Of a DNA stretch of 64,000 bases, positions 50,684 through 60,056 are shown piece by piece. Under the pieces are notes generated by a model. It saw only the letters and a list, made by a program, of their open reading frames with translations, made no database searches and was not told the origin of the DNA. The stretch's first letter is position 1. Each line of letters opens with the position of its first letter. Position numbers and translations under genes: made by a program. The DNA is from Spartobacteria bacterium (GTDB lineage Bacteria > Verrucomicrobiota > Verrucomicrobiia > Chthoniobacterales > UBA10450), in the NCBI GenBank assembly GCA_003134765.1, contig PLCM01000020.1, positions 1-64,000 of the forward strand. Reading direction: 5' to 3'.

Positions 50684-53293
50684 GTGTACAATCCGAACGA
50701 AAAAGTAGAGCTGATCAACGTGGCCGAGGAAGTGTCGAGGTCGTTCCTCGATTACTCTATGTCGGTCATTATCTCGCGCGCGTTGCCGGATGCGCGCGAC
50801 GGACTGAAGCCCTCGCAGCGCCGCATCCTTTATGCGATGCACGATTTGTCGCTCTTCCCGAACCGGCAGCATCGGAAATGCGCCAAGATTTGCGGTGACA
50901 CGAGCGGTAACTATCACCCGCATGGCGAAGCGGTGATCTACCCCACCCTCGTCCATATGGCCCAGGCCTGGGCCATGCGCGAAACGCTCGTCGACGGCCA
51001 GGGGAACTTTGGATCGGTCGAAGGCGATCCACCCGCGGCGATGCGTTACACCGAGGCTCGCATGACCCACCTCGGAGCGGCGCTCATGACCGACATGGAC
51101 AAGGACACGGTCGATTTCGTCCCTAACTACGACGAGACGCGAACCGAGCCGACTGTTTTCCCTGCGGCCTTCCCCAACCTCCTCGTCAACGGCGGCACCG
51201 GCATTGCCGTCGGGATGGCGACCAACATGCCGCCGCACAATCTCGGCGAAGTGATCGACGGAATTTGCGCGCAGATCGACGATCCCGACATCACGCTGGA
51301 AGACTTGAGAAAGCACGTGAAGGGGCCGGATTTCCCAACCGGCTGCGCCATTCTTGGTCTCGCGGGGATCAAACAATATCTCGAGACCGGGCGCGGCAGC
51401 ATGAAGGTGCGCGGCAAAGCCGGCGTCGAAGAGCTCAAGGGCAACCGCGAGCAGATCGTGATCACGGAGATTCCTTATAACGTCAACCGGGCCACCCTCG
51501 TCGAGCGGATCGCGGATTTGGTGAACGACAAGGTGCTCACCGATATCACCGCAATTCGCGACGAATCGGACGAGAACACGCGGGTCGTGATCGAGCTAAA
51601 ACGGGATGCGAACCCGAAGATCGTCATCAACAATCTTTACAAGCACACCGCGATGGAAAGCTCCTTCGCGGTCAACATGCTGGCAATCGATCACGGCAGG
51701 CCGAAGTTGCTTCCGCTCAAGCAGGCAAACCAGGCTTACATCGATCATCGCCGCGACGTCATCCTGCGCCGGACCCGTTACGAATTGCGCAAGGCCGAGG
51801 AACGCGCCGAAACGCTCGAAGGTTATCTCATCGCGCTGGCGAACCTCGACGAGTTTATTCGCATCATCCGCAGCTCGGCGAATCGCGATGAGGCCCGGGT
51901 CAAATTGCTCGCGTTCGAATTCACCCGGAAACAGGTCGAGAAAATCGGTATCCTGATCCGCAACGAAGCGAGGCTCGTCGACGGCCGCTACGCCTTCAGC
52001 GAACACCAAACGAACCAGATTCTGGAGTTGCGCCTTTACCAGCTGACTGGTCTGGAACGCGAAAAAATCACGAAGGAATACGGCGAACTGATCGAGACGA
52101 TCCAGGATTTGCGGGACATCCTCGCGAAGGAATCGCGCGTCTTCCAGATCATCAAGAAGGAACTCCGGGAAATTCGCGACAAGCACGCGTCGCCGCGACT
52201 GACCCAGCTCGTCCCCGACGAGGGCGAGATCAACATGGAGGACCTGATCGCCAACGAGGGATGCATCATCAGCATCACCCATGGCGGTTTTATCAAACGC
52301 ACCGCGATCAGCGCGTTTCGAGCACAGCGCCGCGGCGGCAAAGGCGTCATCGGCATGACCACGCGCGAAGGCGCGACCGAAGAAGAGGAAGGCGATTTCA
52401 TCGAGCATCTCTTCACCGCGACCACCCACGATTACCTGATGTTCTTTACGGAATCCGGCCGCGCCTACGTCGAAAAGGTCTACGAGATTCCGGAAATGGG
52501 CCGCGCCTCGAAGGGGCGCTCCATCGCGAACCTGCTTGAGCTGCGCGCCGACGAAAAGATCGCGGCGACCATCCGGGTCCAATCCAAGAAATCGGGCACC
52601 GGCGCGGCGCAGATCGACGAAACCTGGGACGAGAAACTGCACATCGTTTTCGCGACGCGTTCCGGCATCGTCAAGAAGTCGAACCTTTCGGATTACAGCA
52701 ATGTCCGGAAGGGCGGGATCATCGCGATCCAAATCGAGGAAGGTGACCGGCTGATCGATGCGAAATTGACCATCGGCGACAACGAGATCGTGCTCATCAC
52801 CAAGAAAGGAATGAGCCTCCGCTTTCACGAAGAACAGTTGCGCGACCAGGGACGCAACACGGTGGGAGTTTGGGGAATTCGACCCGAGAAGGGCGATTGG
52901 GTCGTCGCCAACGCCATCGTGAATTCAAACGCGATGCTGCTCGTCGCCGGCGAAAACGGAATCGGGAAACGGACGCCGTTCGATGATTACCGACGGCAGT
53001 CGCGCGGCGGCAAAGGCATTATCACCATGAAGACCGGCGAGAAAACCGGCAACGTCGTGGGGGCTCTCACCGTAACCGAAAATGATGAATTGATGCTCAT
53101 CACCACGAAGGGCCAGATGGTCCGCACCCGGGTGAAGGAGATTCGGGCCGTCGGCCGAAACACCATGGGGGTGAAGCTGATGGATTTGCGCGGGGCGGAA
53201 AAGCTTCAGGCAATCGCGCCGGTGGTGAGCCAGGAGAGCGCCGAAGTCGAGTCCGACCCGGCGCCGGCACCGGCACCGGCACCGGCGGAATAA
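50684..53293 (+). CDS. gyrA: DNA gyrase subunit A
   Basis: LDYSMSVIISRALPDARDGLKPSQRRILYAM, GDTSGNYHPHGEAVIYPTLVHMAQ; GTG start; PAPAPAPAPAE tail. Confidence 0.97.
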   Translation: MYNPNEKVELINVAEEVSRSFLDYSMSVIISRALPDARDGLKPSQRRILYAMHDLSLFPNRQHRKCAKICGDTSGNYHPHGEAVIYPTLVHMAQAWAMRETLVDGQGNFGSVEGDPPAAMRYTEARMTHLGAALMTDMDKDTVDFVPNYDETRTEPTVFPAAFPNLLVNGGTGIAVGMATNMPPHNLGEVIDGICAQIDDPDITLEDLRKHVKGPDFPTGCAILGLAGIKQYLETGRGSMKVRGKAGVEELKGNREQIVITEIPYNVNRATLVERIADLVNDKVLTDITAIRDESDENTRVVIELKRDANPKIVINNLYKHTAMESSFAVNMLAIDHGRPKLLPLKQANQAYIDHRRDVILRRTRYELRKAEERAETLEGYLIALANLDEFIRIIRSSANRDEARVKLLAFEFTRKQVEKIGILIRNEARLVDGRYAFSEHQTNQILELRLYQLTGLEREKITKEYGELIETIQDLRDILAKESRVFQIIKKELREIRDKHASPRLTQLVPDEGEINMEDLIANEGCIISITHGGFIKRTAISAFRAQRRGGKGVIGMTTREGATEEEEGDFIEHLFTATTHDYLMFFTESGRAYVEKVYEIPEMGRASKGRSIANLLELRADEKIAATIRVQSKKSGTGAAQIDETWDEKLHIVFATRSGIVKKSNLSDYSNVRKGGIIAIQIEEGDRLIDAKLTIGDNEIVLITKKGMSLRFHEEQLRDQGRNTVGVWGIRPEKGDWVVANAIVNSNAMLLVAGENGIGKRTPFDDYRRQSRGGKGIITMKTGEKTGNVVGALTVTENDELMLITTKGQMVRTRVKEIRAVGRNTMGVKLMDLRGAEKLQAIAPVVSQESAEVESDPAPAPAPAPAE

Positions 53294-53356
53294 AAAGAAA
53301 GGGACACGCTAACAAGCGTGTCCCCTTCCTGAGTTGTTAATCGCGCGAAGCGATTC

Positions 53357-53536
53357 TTAGTAGTTGCCGGACGAACGGACGGTCGTTTCCTGCGTCGTGC
53401 TGGGAACGGTGCTCTTCTTCATCGTCGTCGTCGACGTCGTGGTCGTGGTCGGCGTCGGTTTTTCCACTACGGTGGTGCACGAAGTCAGAGCTAAGGCGAC
53501 CGCCAGCAGCGGCGTAACAATAATAAGTTTTTTCAT
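53357..53536 (-). CDS. small putative lipoprotein, Thr-rich
   Basis: MKKLIIVTPLLAVALALTSC lipobox then TTTTTSTTT. Confidence 0.6.
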   Translation of the reverse strand: MKKLIIVTPLLAVALALTSCTTVVEKPTPTTTTTSTTTMKKSTVPSTTQETTVRSSGNY

Positions 53537-53618
53537 AGTTGGAGTTGTTTCCTTCAAAGGACAATTCGTCGCAGATGCCTCAACCAGATGTGTTTCGGGC
53601 GAAGATTCTTGAAATAAG

Positions 53619-53711
53619 TGTCATCCCGAGCGAAGTCGAGGGACCCCGTTTTGCCGCCTCAAGGCTTCGCCTCGGGATCCCTCGGCTGCGCTTCTCTCCG
53701 CCCCAGGCTGA
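53619..53711. repeat. REP/MITE-like palindrome, family A variant
   Basis: GTCATCCCGAGCGAAGTCGAGGGACCCCG...GGGATCCCTCGGCTGCGCTTCTCTCC. Confidence 0.75.
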
Positions 53712-53738
53712 CGAAAATCAGTCAGGCACCGCGGCCGC

Positions 53739-54092
53739 CTAATCGTCCGCGTTTCTGCGCAAGTGCTTTAGTTTGGATCTTCGCCGCTTGGATTCGAGGA
53801 TGCGCTTTTTCAAAGCCCGCGGCCGCGGCGACGCCCGCCGGCGCGCTTTCTCGCGCTCCCCTCTCGCGGCTGCGTGTTGTTCCCGTTTCTTCCGCTCGAT
53901 CAGTTCGCGCAACCGCTCGCGGGCCAGCTTCCGATTCGTCGCCTGCGACCTGGAATCCTGCACCGTTACGCTCAGACCCGAAGGCAAATGCCGCAGCGTC
54001 ACCGCAGTCGAGACCTTGTTTACATTTTGCCCGCCGGGCCCACCGGAACGCGCGAACGTTTCCTCGAGATCGGCCTCGCACAATTCCATCAT
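53739..54092 (-). CDS. peptide chain release factor-like protein (ArfB-like, GGQ)
   Basis: [33 protein letters not shown]. Confidence 0.88.
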   Translation of the reverse strand: MMELCEADLEETFARSGGPGGQNVNKVSTAVTLRHLPSGLSVTVQDSRSQATNRKLARERLRELIERKKREQHAAARGEREKARRRASPRPRALKKRILESKRRRSKLKHLRRNADD

Positions 54093-54122
54093 CAGATCGC
54101 GGATGAGGCCGGCAGGTTGAAC

Positions 54123-54689
54123 TTAGAGGGGCGGAATCTTCTCACGGCCGTAACGCAGGACCCGGGACATCCAGACCAATTCATTGAGAAATTTCGCGAG
54201 CCGGCCGACATATTTTTCGTCCTTCAGACTCCCCTGCTCGTCAAAGGCGTCCCGGACCCGGCTGAAATTGAGATCGGTAAAAGTCACCGCCAAACCGAGC
54301 TCGCGAACCACCTGTACCATTTGTTCAATCACGCGCGAGCCGCCAAAGGGCCCCGCCGAAACACCGCAGATGGCGACCGTCTTGTGAATATATTCCTCCA
54401 GGCACATGTCGAGTGCATGCTTCAGCAGGCCCGGATATCCATGGTTATACTCCGGGGTCACGATCACGAGCCCATCGGCCCGCGTCATTTTCTCCGCATA
54501 ACTGGCGTCCTTCATCTCCTCGCCCGCATCGTCGAGGCGCATCTTCAGTGTCCGGACATCGATCAATTCGGTCTGGATCTCCGGTCGTTTCTTCATCTCG
54601 CTCAGAACAAAAGCGGCAACGTGCTCGCTTTGCCGGCCCTGCCGCGCGGTGCCGAGAAGAATCGGAATATAAAGCGGTTTGTCGTCCAT
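54123..54689 (-). CDS. NADPH-dependent FMN reductase family protein
   Basis: IPILLGTARQGRQSEHVAAFV, VIVTPEYNHGYPGLLKHALD, CGVSAGPFGG. Confidence 0.92.
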   Translation of the reverse strand: MDDKPLYIPILLGTARQGRQSEHVAAFVLSEMKKRPEIQTELIDVRTLKMRLDDAGEEMKDASYAEKMTRADGLVIVTPEYNHGYPGLLKHALDMCLEEYIHKTVAICGVSAGPFGGSRVIEQMVQVVRELGLAVTFTDLNFSRVRDAFDEQGSLKDEKYVGRLAKFLNELVWMSRVLRYGREKIPPL

Positions 54690-54718
54690 GTTTGATTACT
54701 CGTTAGGCAATTTTAATC

Positions 54719-54804
54719 TGCCGATGGCCGGACTCGAACCGGCACGGGCCGTTTAAGCCCAACGGATTTTAAGTCCGTTGCGTCTGCCATTTCGCCACAT
54801 CGGC
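54719..54804 (-). tRNA. tRNA-Leu (UAA)
   Basis: minus strand GCCGATGTGGCGAAATGGCAGACGCAACGGACTTAAAATCCGTTGGGC...GGTTCGAGTCCGGCCATCGGCA; long variable arm, anticodon TAA. Confidence 0.95.
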
Positions 54805-54918
54805 GGCTGTGCAGCCATCTTACCTCACTGGTTGCGCAGACCAAGCGGTTTTGAAAACACGTCCGGACGGCGTCGATCGCTCGTAGTATTTCAGCGACGC
54901 AATTCAACGGAGGACATT

Positions 54919-55506
54919 ATGGCAGGAACATTATCGGGGAAAAAAGTGGCGATCCTGGCGGCGGATGGATTCGAGGAAGTCGAGCTGACGAAACCAAAGA
55001 ACGCGCTGGACGATGCCGGGGCGAAGACCACCGTCGTTTCGCTGAAGTCGGGCAAGATCCAGGGAATGAATCACGCAGACAAAGGCGAGACTGTCGTGGT
55101 CGATCAAACGTTGGCGGAGGCGAAGCCGCAGGATTTTGACGCGCTCATGATCCCGGGCGGGCTGATGAATCCCGACGCCTTGCGTTCCACGGAGGAAGCG
55201 CTCGAATTCGTTCGCCATTTCTTTCGCCAGGGAAAACCAGTCGCGGCGATCTGTCACGCCCCGTGGGTCCTGATCGACGCGGGGGTGGTGCGCGGGCGAA
55301 CCCTCACTTCATGGCCGGCGATCAAAACCGACGTGCGGAACGCGGGCGGCACTTGGGTGGACCAGGAAGTGGTCGTGGACAATGGACTGGTCACGAGCCG
55401 CAAACCGGACGATATCCCCGCCTTCAACGAAAAGATGATCGAGGAATTCTGCGAAGGCCGGCACCCGACGACTTCCGGCACCAGCACGAGCGATTTGGAA
55501 ACCTAG
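54919..55506 (+). CDS. DJ-1/PfpI family protein (deglycase/protease-like)
   Basis: KKVAILAADGFEEVELTKPKNAL, ALMIPGG, VAAICHAPWVLIDAGVVRGRTLTSW. Confidence 0.92.
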   Translation: MAGTLSGKKVAILAADGFEEVELTKPKNALDDAGAKTTVVSLKSGKIQGMNHADKGETVVVDQTLAEAKPQDFDALMIPGGLMNPDALRSTEEALEFVRHFFRQGKPVAAICHAPWVLIDAGVVRGRTLTSWPAIKTDVRNAGGTWVDQEVVVDNGLVTSRKPDDIPAFNEKMIEEFCEGRHPTTSGTSTSDLET

Positions 55507-55572
55507 CGGGCAAATTGCCTTGCATGTCGGGCGGCGAGGCCGTCTATGTTTTCATGATCGGCCAGCCTGCTC

Positions 55573-56178
55573 ATGACGACTGCCAACAAAATCACCGTGA
55601 TCCGGATTCTGATGATTCCGGTGTTCGTCACGCTTGCGATCTATTACGGCGAAAGCATCCAGGAGGGTAATGCCCAGGAGTGGATGCGCTTCACGGCGAT
55701 CTCGGTTTTCCTGGTGGCTGCGCTCAGCGACGGCCTCGACGGCTACGTGGCGCGCCGCTACAATCAGCGCAGCTCGCTCGGGATGATTCTCGATCCCATC
55801 GCGGACAAGGGACTGCTCCTCAGTGGAATCATCACCCTCAGCATCAGCAACTGGAGCCAGGTCGATCCCCACTACGGAAAATTCCCGGCCTGGTTTCCAG
55901 TGCTCGTGATTACGCGCGATACCGTGATTTTGCTTGGCAGCGCCGTCCTGCATATTTTGAACGGGACCATGCGGGTTCGGCCGAGCTGGACCGGCAAAGT
56001 CGCTACCGTCCTGCAGATGGCCGCGATCGCGTGGGTCATGCTCCAAATAAGAATTCCACCGTTGATCTACATCGTTTTCGCTGCCGGATTTTTCACTCTG
56101 ATCTCGGGCGTGATTTACGTCCGCGACGGCGTGCGACAATTAACCGCGCAAGGACACGCGAACGCCAAGCTCGACTAG
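55573..56178 (+). CDS. pgsA: CDP-diacylglycerol-glycerol-3-phosphate 3-phosphatidyltransferase
   Basis: TTANKITVIRILMIPVFV, SDGLDGYVARRYNQRSSLGMILDPIADKGLL. Confidence 0.92.
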   Translation: MTTANKITVIRILMIPVFVTLAIYYGESIQEGNAQEWMRFTAISVFLVAALSDGLDGYVARRYNQRSSLGMILDPIADKGLLLSGIITLSISNWSQVDPHYGKFPAWFPVLVITRDTVILLGSAVLHILNGTMRVRPSWTGKVATVLQMAAIAWVMLQIRIPPLIYIVFAAGFFTLISGVIYVRDGVRQLTAQGHANAKLD

Positions 56179-56188
56179 AGCGCCAGTC

Positions 56189-57604
56189 ATGGAATCGAAA
56201 CACGCCGAAGAGAGCGTTGGCACCGTCGCCATCGTCGGACGGCCGAATGTCGGAAAATCCGCGCTCTTCAACCGGCTTGTCGGCCGAAACATCGCCATCG
56301 TCCACGATCAACCAGGAATCACACGCGACCGGCTCGCCGCCCTTTCGTCGCGCGGTCGCCGGCCCTTCAGTGTCTGGGACACCGGGGGAATTGGCGGCGC
56401 TGGGGAGACGGAGCTGACGGCGCTGGTGCGCCATGCGGCCGATGCAGCCATGCGCGAGAGCGACGTGATTCTCTTCGTCGTCGACGCGCAAGCCGGGCTT
56501 AATCCTATCGATCACGAGCTCGCCAAAATGCTGCGCAAGTCCAAGCGCCCCGTCGTTGTCGTCGTGAACAAGATCGACCACGACAAGCATGAAGACCTTG
56601 AGAGCGAATTCGCGCAGCTTGGTTTTGACAATTCCGTGCCCATCAGCGCGGCCCACGGCCGTGGCATTTCCGGACTCTTGGAAATCGTCGATATTTTGCT
56701 TCCGACGGAATTGGATTCCTCAATCGAAAATCGAAAATCGAAAATCGAAAATCTTCCCCTCTCCCTCGCCATCGTCGGCCGGCCAAATGCCGGGAAATCC
56801 TCTCTGATCAATTCGATCCTGCGCGACGCCCGAACCATCGTCAGCGAACTGCCTGGCACCACGCGGGATGCAGTCGACATTCTTTATGAACGGGCCGGGG
56901 AAAAATTTCTCCTCATCGACACCGCCGGGATTCGGGCGCGGAGCAAGCATTCCACCTCCGTAGAAGTCTTCAGTGTCATGCGCGCGGAGCGCGCCATCAG
57001 GCGCGCGGACCTTTGCGTTCTGGTGATCGACCTGACGAGCGGGGTCACCTCGCAGGACAAGAAAATCGCCGGCTTGATTCAGGAGGCCGAGAAACCTTGC
57101 CTGATCGTGCTGAACAAATGGGACCTGGTGAAGCCCACGCCCGGAGCGAAAGGGGCGATGGAGCGAACGATTGTCGACGTCCGGGAGCGCATCTTCTTTC
57201 TCGAGTACGCGCCGGTCCTCGTCGCTTCCGCCCTGACCGGAGAAAACGTGGAGCAGTTGTTTCACCTCATTGGCACCATCCGGCGTGCGGCCGGAGTTCG
57301 CATTGGCACGGGCGTTCTGAATCGGATGTTGCGGACGGCGTTCGAAGAAAATCCGCCGCCAATGATCGGGACCAGACGCTTGAAGTTATTCTACGCCGCC
57401 CAGACGCGCGGAGAAAATGACGTCACAGTCTCGGCGATGAAATTCGTTCTCTTCGTCAACCAGCCGAAGCTTCTGAGCGACAGTTACAAGAGGTATCTCG
57501 AGCGACGGATTCGAGCCATGTCGCCCTTTCCCGGATTGCCGGTGCTTTTGAGTTGCCGGGCTCGAAGCGAATCGGAACGACGTGCTTCCGCACGCGCCCG
57601 CTGA
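56189..57604 (+). CDS. der: ribosome biogenesis GTPase Der (EngA)
   Basis: VAIVGRPNVGKSALFNRLVG and second domain LAIVGRPNAGKSSLINSIL; two NKxD motifs. Confidence 0.95.
   Translation: MESKHAEESVGTVAIVGRPNVGKSALFNRLVGRNIAIVHDQPGITRDRLAALSSRGRRPFSVWDTGGIGGAGETELTALVRHAADAAMRESDVILFVVDAQAGLNPIDHELAKMLRKSKRPVVVVVNKIDHDKHEDLESEFAQLGFDNSVPISAAHGRGISGLLEIVDILLPTELDSSIENRKSKIENLPLSLAIVGRPNAGKSSLINSILRDARTIVSELPGTTRDAVDILYERAGEKFLLIDTAGIRARSKHSTSVEVFSVMRAERAIRRADLCVLVIDLTSGVTSQDKKIAGLIQEAEKPCLIVLNKWDLVKPTPGAKGAMERTIVDVRERIFFLEYAPVLVASALTGENVEQLFHLIGTIRRAAGVRIGTGVLNRMLRTAFEENPPPMIGTRRLKLFYAAQTRGENDVTVSAMKFVLFVNQPKLLSDSYKRYLERRIRAMSPFPGLPVLLSCRARSESERRASARAR
56722..56753. repeat. heptanucleotide tandem repeat (TCGAAAA)x4 inside der linker
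   Basis: AATCGAAAATCGAAAATCGAAAATCGAAAATC, encodes IENRKSKIEN. Confidence 0.9.
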
Positions 57605-57748
57605 ACAATCTGGAGACGGCCTGCCCTCAGGCCGTTGAGAGTTTGTTGCAACGCGTTTTCTCTCCGGCACGAGGGCGTGCCGGCTCCAAAGCCTTCCGAG
57701 CAATATCTTGATCGAACGATTTTCCGCCGTACCTGTCTCACCTTTCTT

Positions 57749-58735
57749 ATGAAATCGACGCAGGAGATCACGCAGCAGGTGCAGGAAATGGGGCAATGGA
57801 TTCCGCCGCTGCGCGAACAGATTGGCCGCGTCGTCATTGGACAAAAATATCTGGTCGACCGGCTCCTTCTCGGATTGCTCGCAAACGGCCACATCCTGCT
57901 CGAAGGCGTCCCAGGCCTGGCCAAGACCTTGACAGTGAAAACCCTGGCGGCGTGCATTCAAACCGGCTTCCAGCGTTTACAATTTACGCCGGACCTGCTG
58001 CCGGCCGATCTGATCGGGACGCTCATCTACAATCCGCGCACCGGCGAATTCACCACAAAACTCGGCCCACTCTTCTCGAACCTGATCCTGGCCGATGAAA
58101 TCAATCGCGCCCCCGCCAAGGTGCAGAGTGCGCTCTTGGAAGCGATGCAGGAGCGGCAGGTGACGATCGGCGAAACAACCTATCCGCTTTCCGATCCGTT
58201 CCTCGTTCTCGCGACCCAGAATCCGCTCGAGCAGGAAGGCACCTATCAACTCCCCGAAGCGCAGCTCGACCGCTTCATGTTGAAGCTGCACATCGGCTAC
58301 CCGGAAAAAGCCGAGGAGCGCCAGATTCTCGATCGGATGGCTACCTCCGCGCCGAATCTGAACGTTATGCCAGTGGTCGATCCGCAGCGGATCATCGCCG
58401 CGCGTTCGGTGGTGAATGAAATCTACATCGACGATCGCGTGAAGGACTACATCGTCGACGTCGTCTGGGCCACGCGCGACCCGGGCGCTTACAATTTGAA
58501 AATGGAAGGCCTGGTTCGTTACGGCGCCTCTCCACGAGCAACCATCTACCTCGCACTGGCCGCTCGCGCTCACGCCTTCCTGAACGGTCGCGGTTACGTG
58601 ACTCCCCAGGACATCAAGAGCGTTGGGACTGACGTCCTGCGTCATCGCGTCATTGTCAGTTACGAAGCGGAAGCCGAGACGATCACGAGTGAGACCATCG
58701 TCGATCGCATCTTCGCCGGCCTGCCGGTGCCGTGA
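57749..58735 (+). CDS. MoxR family AAA+ ATPase
   Basis: GHILLEGVPGLAKTLTVKTLA, FTPDLLPADLIGTLIYNPRTGEF, LADEINRAPAKVQSALLEAMQERQVT. Confidence 0.95.
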   Translation: MKSTQEITQQVQEMGQWIPPLREQIGRVVIGQKYLVDRLLLGLLANGHILLEGVPGLAKTLTVKTLAACIQTGFQRLQFTPDLLPADLIGTLIYNPRTGEFTTKLGPLFSNLILADEINRAPAKVQSALLEAMQERQVTIGETTYPLSDPFLVLATQNPLEQEGTYQLPEAQLDRFMLKLHIGYPEKAEERQILDRMATSAPNLNVMPVVDPQRIIAARSVVNEIYIDDRVKDYIVDVVWATRDPGAYNLKMEGLVRYGASPRATIYLALAARAHAFLNGRGYVTPQDIKSVGTDVLRHRVIVSYEAEAETITSETIVDRIFAGLPVP

Positions 58736-58742
58736 TCATGTC

Positions 58743-59162
58743 GTCATCCCGAGCGAAGTCGAGGGATCCCGTGATGTAACCGAGAAGGCAACGAATGCTT
58801 CATCAGAATTACTTTGTTTACATGCTCACGAATGATGACCGCCACACCGTCCTGTACATCGGCATTACCAATAGCTTGGAGCGGCGTTTAACAGAACACG
58901 GCGAGAGGAGTCGTTCTCATTTCACTCGGCAATACAACGCTCACAAGCTCGTTTACTTTGAAGCGTACGCCGATCCGCGAAGCGCGATCGAGCGCGAGAA
59001 GCAGCTGAAAAAATGGTCACGGATGAAAAAAGAGGCGCTAATCGCGAAGAGGAACCCTGAATGGCGAAATCTGCCGGATGAAATGTGCGCGACAAAAGCA
59101 GTCGGAGGTGCTCGGTAATGCCACGGGATCCCTCGACTGCGCTTCGCTCCGCTCGGGATGAC
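58743..59162. mobile_element. candidate mobile element: family A palindrome arms flanking a GIY-YIG nuclease gene
   Basis: left arm GTCATCCCGAGCGAAGTCGAGGGATCCCGTGATGTAACCGAG (58743-~58784); right arm CTCGGTAATGCCACGGGATCCCTCGACTGCGCTTCGCTCCGCTCGGGATGAC (~59111-59162), inverted. Confidence 0.7.
58795..59118 (+). CDS. GIY-YIG nuclease family protein (YhbQ/COG2827-like)
   Basis: YFVYMLTNDDRHTVLYIGITNSLERRLTEHGERSRSHFTRQYNAHKLVYFEAYADPRSAIEREKQLKKWSRMKKEALIAKRNPEWRNL. Confidence 0.93.
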   Translation: MLHQNYFVYMLTNDDRHTVLYIGITNSLERRLTEHGERSRSHFTRQYNAHKLVYFEAYADPRSAIEREKQLKKWSRMKKEALIAKRNPEWRNLPDEMCATKAVGGAR

Positions 59163-60056
59163 GGGCCGGCGAAGACTCCAGCGGAAATTCTCAAGAAAAT
59201 TCGCGCCCTCGAGATCAAAACCAAGGGCCTCGTCCAGACGATGTTTGCCGGCGATTACCACAGTGTCTTCAAGGGACGGGGCATGAACTTCGAGGACGTG
59301 CGCGAGTATCAGCCGGGCGATGAGATCCGCGCGATTGACTGGAACGTCACGGCTCGGCTCGGGACGGCGTTTGTGAAAAAATTCACCGAAGAACGGGAAT
59401 TAACGGTGGTCCTTGTCGTGGATGTGAGCGCTTCGGGAAATTTTGGGAGCGTCTCGCAGTCGAAACGGGAACTGGCCGCCGAGGTCGCATGCCTGCTCGC
59501 TTTCAGCGCCATCCGCAATAACGACAAAGTCGGGCTGCTTCTCTTCAGCGATCGCGTGGAGCTGTTTATCCCGCCGAAGAAAGGGCGTTCGCACACGCTG
59601 CGCATCATTCGCGAGATCTTGTTTTTCGAACCGGCGGGGCGCGGCACCGCGCCGGCCCTCGCGCTGGACTACTTGAACAAGGTCGTCACCCGGCGCGCCG
59701 TTGTTTTCTTCGTCTCGGATTTCCAAACCAGCGATTTCACACGCGAACTTTCGGTGAGTGGACGCCGGCACGATTTCATCGCGGTCCACGTCCAGGACCA
59801 GCGCGAGGAGCATTTGCCAAACGTCGGCCTCATCACGCTCGAGGATGCCGAGACCGGCGAACAGATTGAGATCAACACCGGCGACCGGACGACGCGGACC
59901 AGATTCAGCGCCCTTGCCGAAACCCGGCGAGTCGAGCTCAATCGCATCCTGCGCCGGAACAACATCGACGCGATCTCGCTTCGAACGGGCGAAAACTACC
60001 TGCCAGCTTTGCGATCGTTTTTTAAACAGCGCGAGCGGCGCCTGGCGGTGCGATGA
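59118..60056 (+). CDS. DUF58 domain protein (MoxR-associated); N-terminus partly REP-derived
   Basis: GRGMNFEDVREYQPGDEIRAIDWNVTARLG; likely start ATG 59118 overlapping the GIY-YIG stop (TAATG). Confidence 0.88.
   Translation: MPRDPSTALRSARDDGPAKTPAEILKKIRALEIKTKGLVQTMFAGDYHSVFKGRGMNFEDVREYQPGDEIRAIDWNVTARLGTAFVKKFTEERELTVVLVVDVSASGNFGSVSQSKRELAAEVACLLAFSAIRNNDKVGLLLFSDRVELFIPPKKGRSHTLRIIREILFFEPAGRGTAPALALDYLNKVVTRRAVVFFVSDFQTSDFTRELSVSGRRHDFIAVHVQDQREEHLPNVGLITLEDAETGEQIEINTGDRTTRTRFSALAETRRVELNRILRRNNIDAISLRTGENYLPALRSFFKQRERRLAVR

Noticed and set aside
51596-52828. 410 aa minus-strand ORF
   Set aside because: Antisense to gyrA; artefact of codon bias.
53255-53293. (CCGGCA)n repeat at the gyrA end
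   Set aside because: Simple PAPAPA tail at the protein C-terminus; ordinary low complexity.
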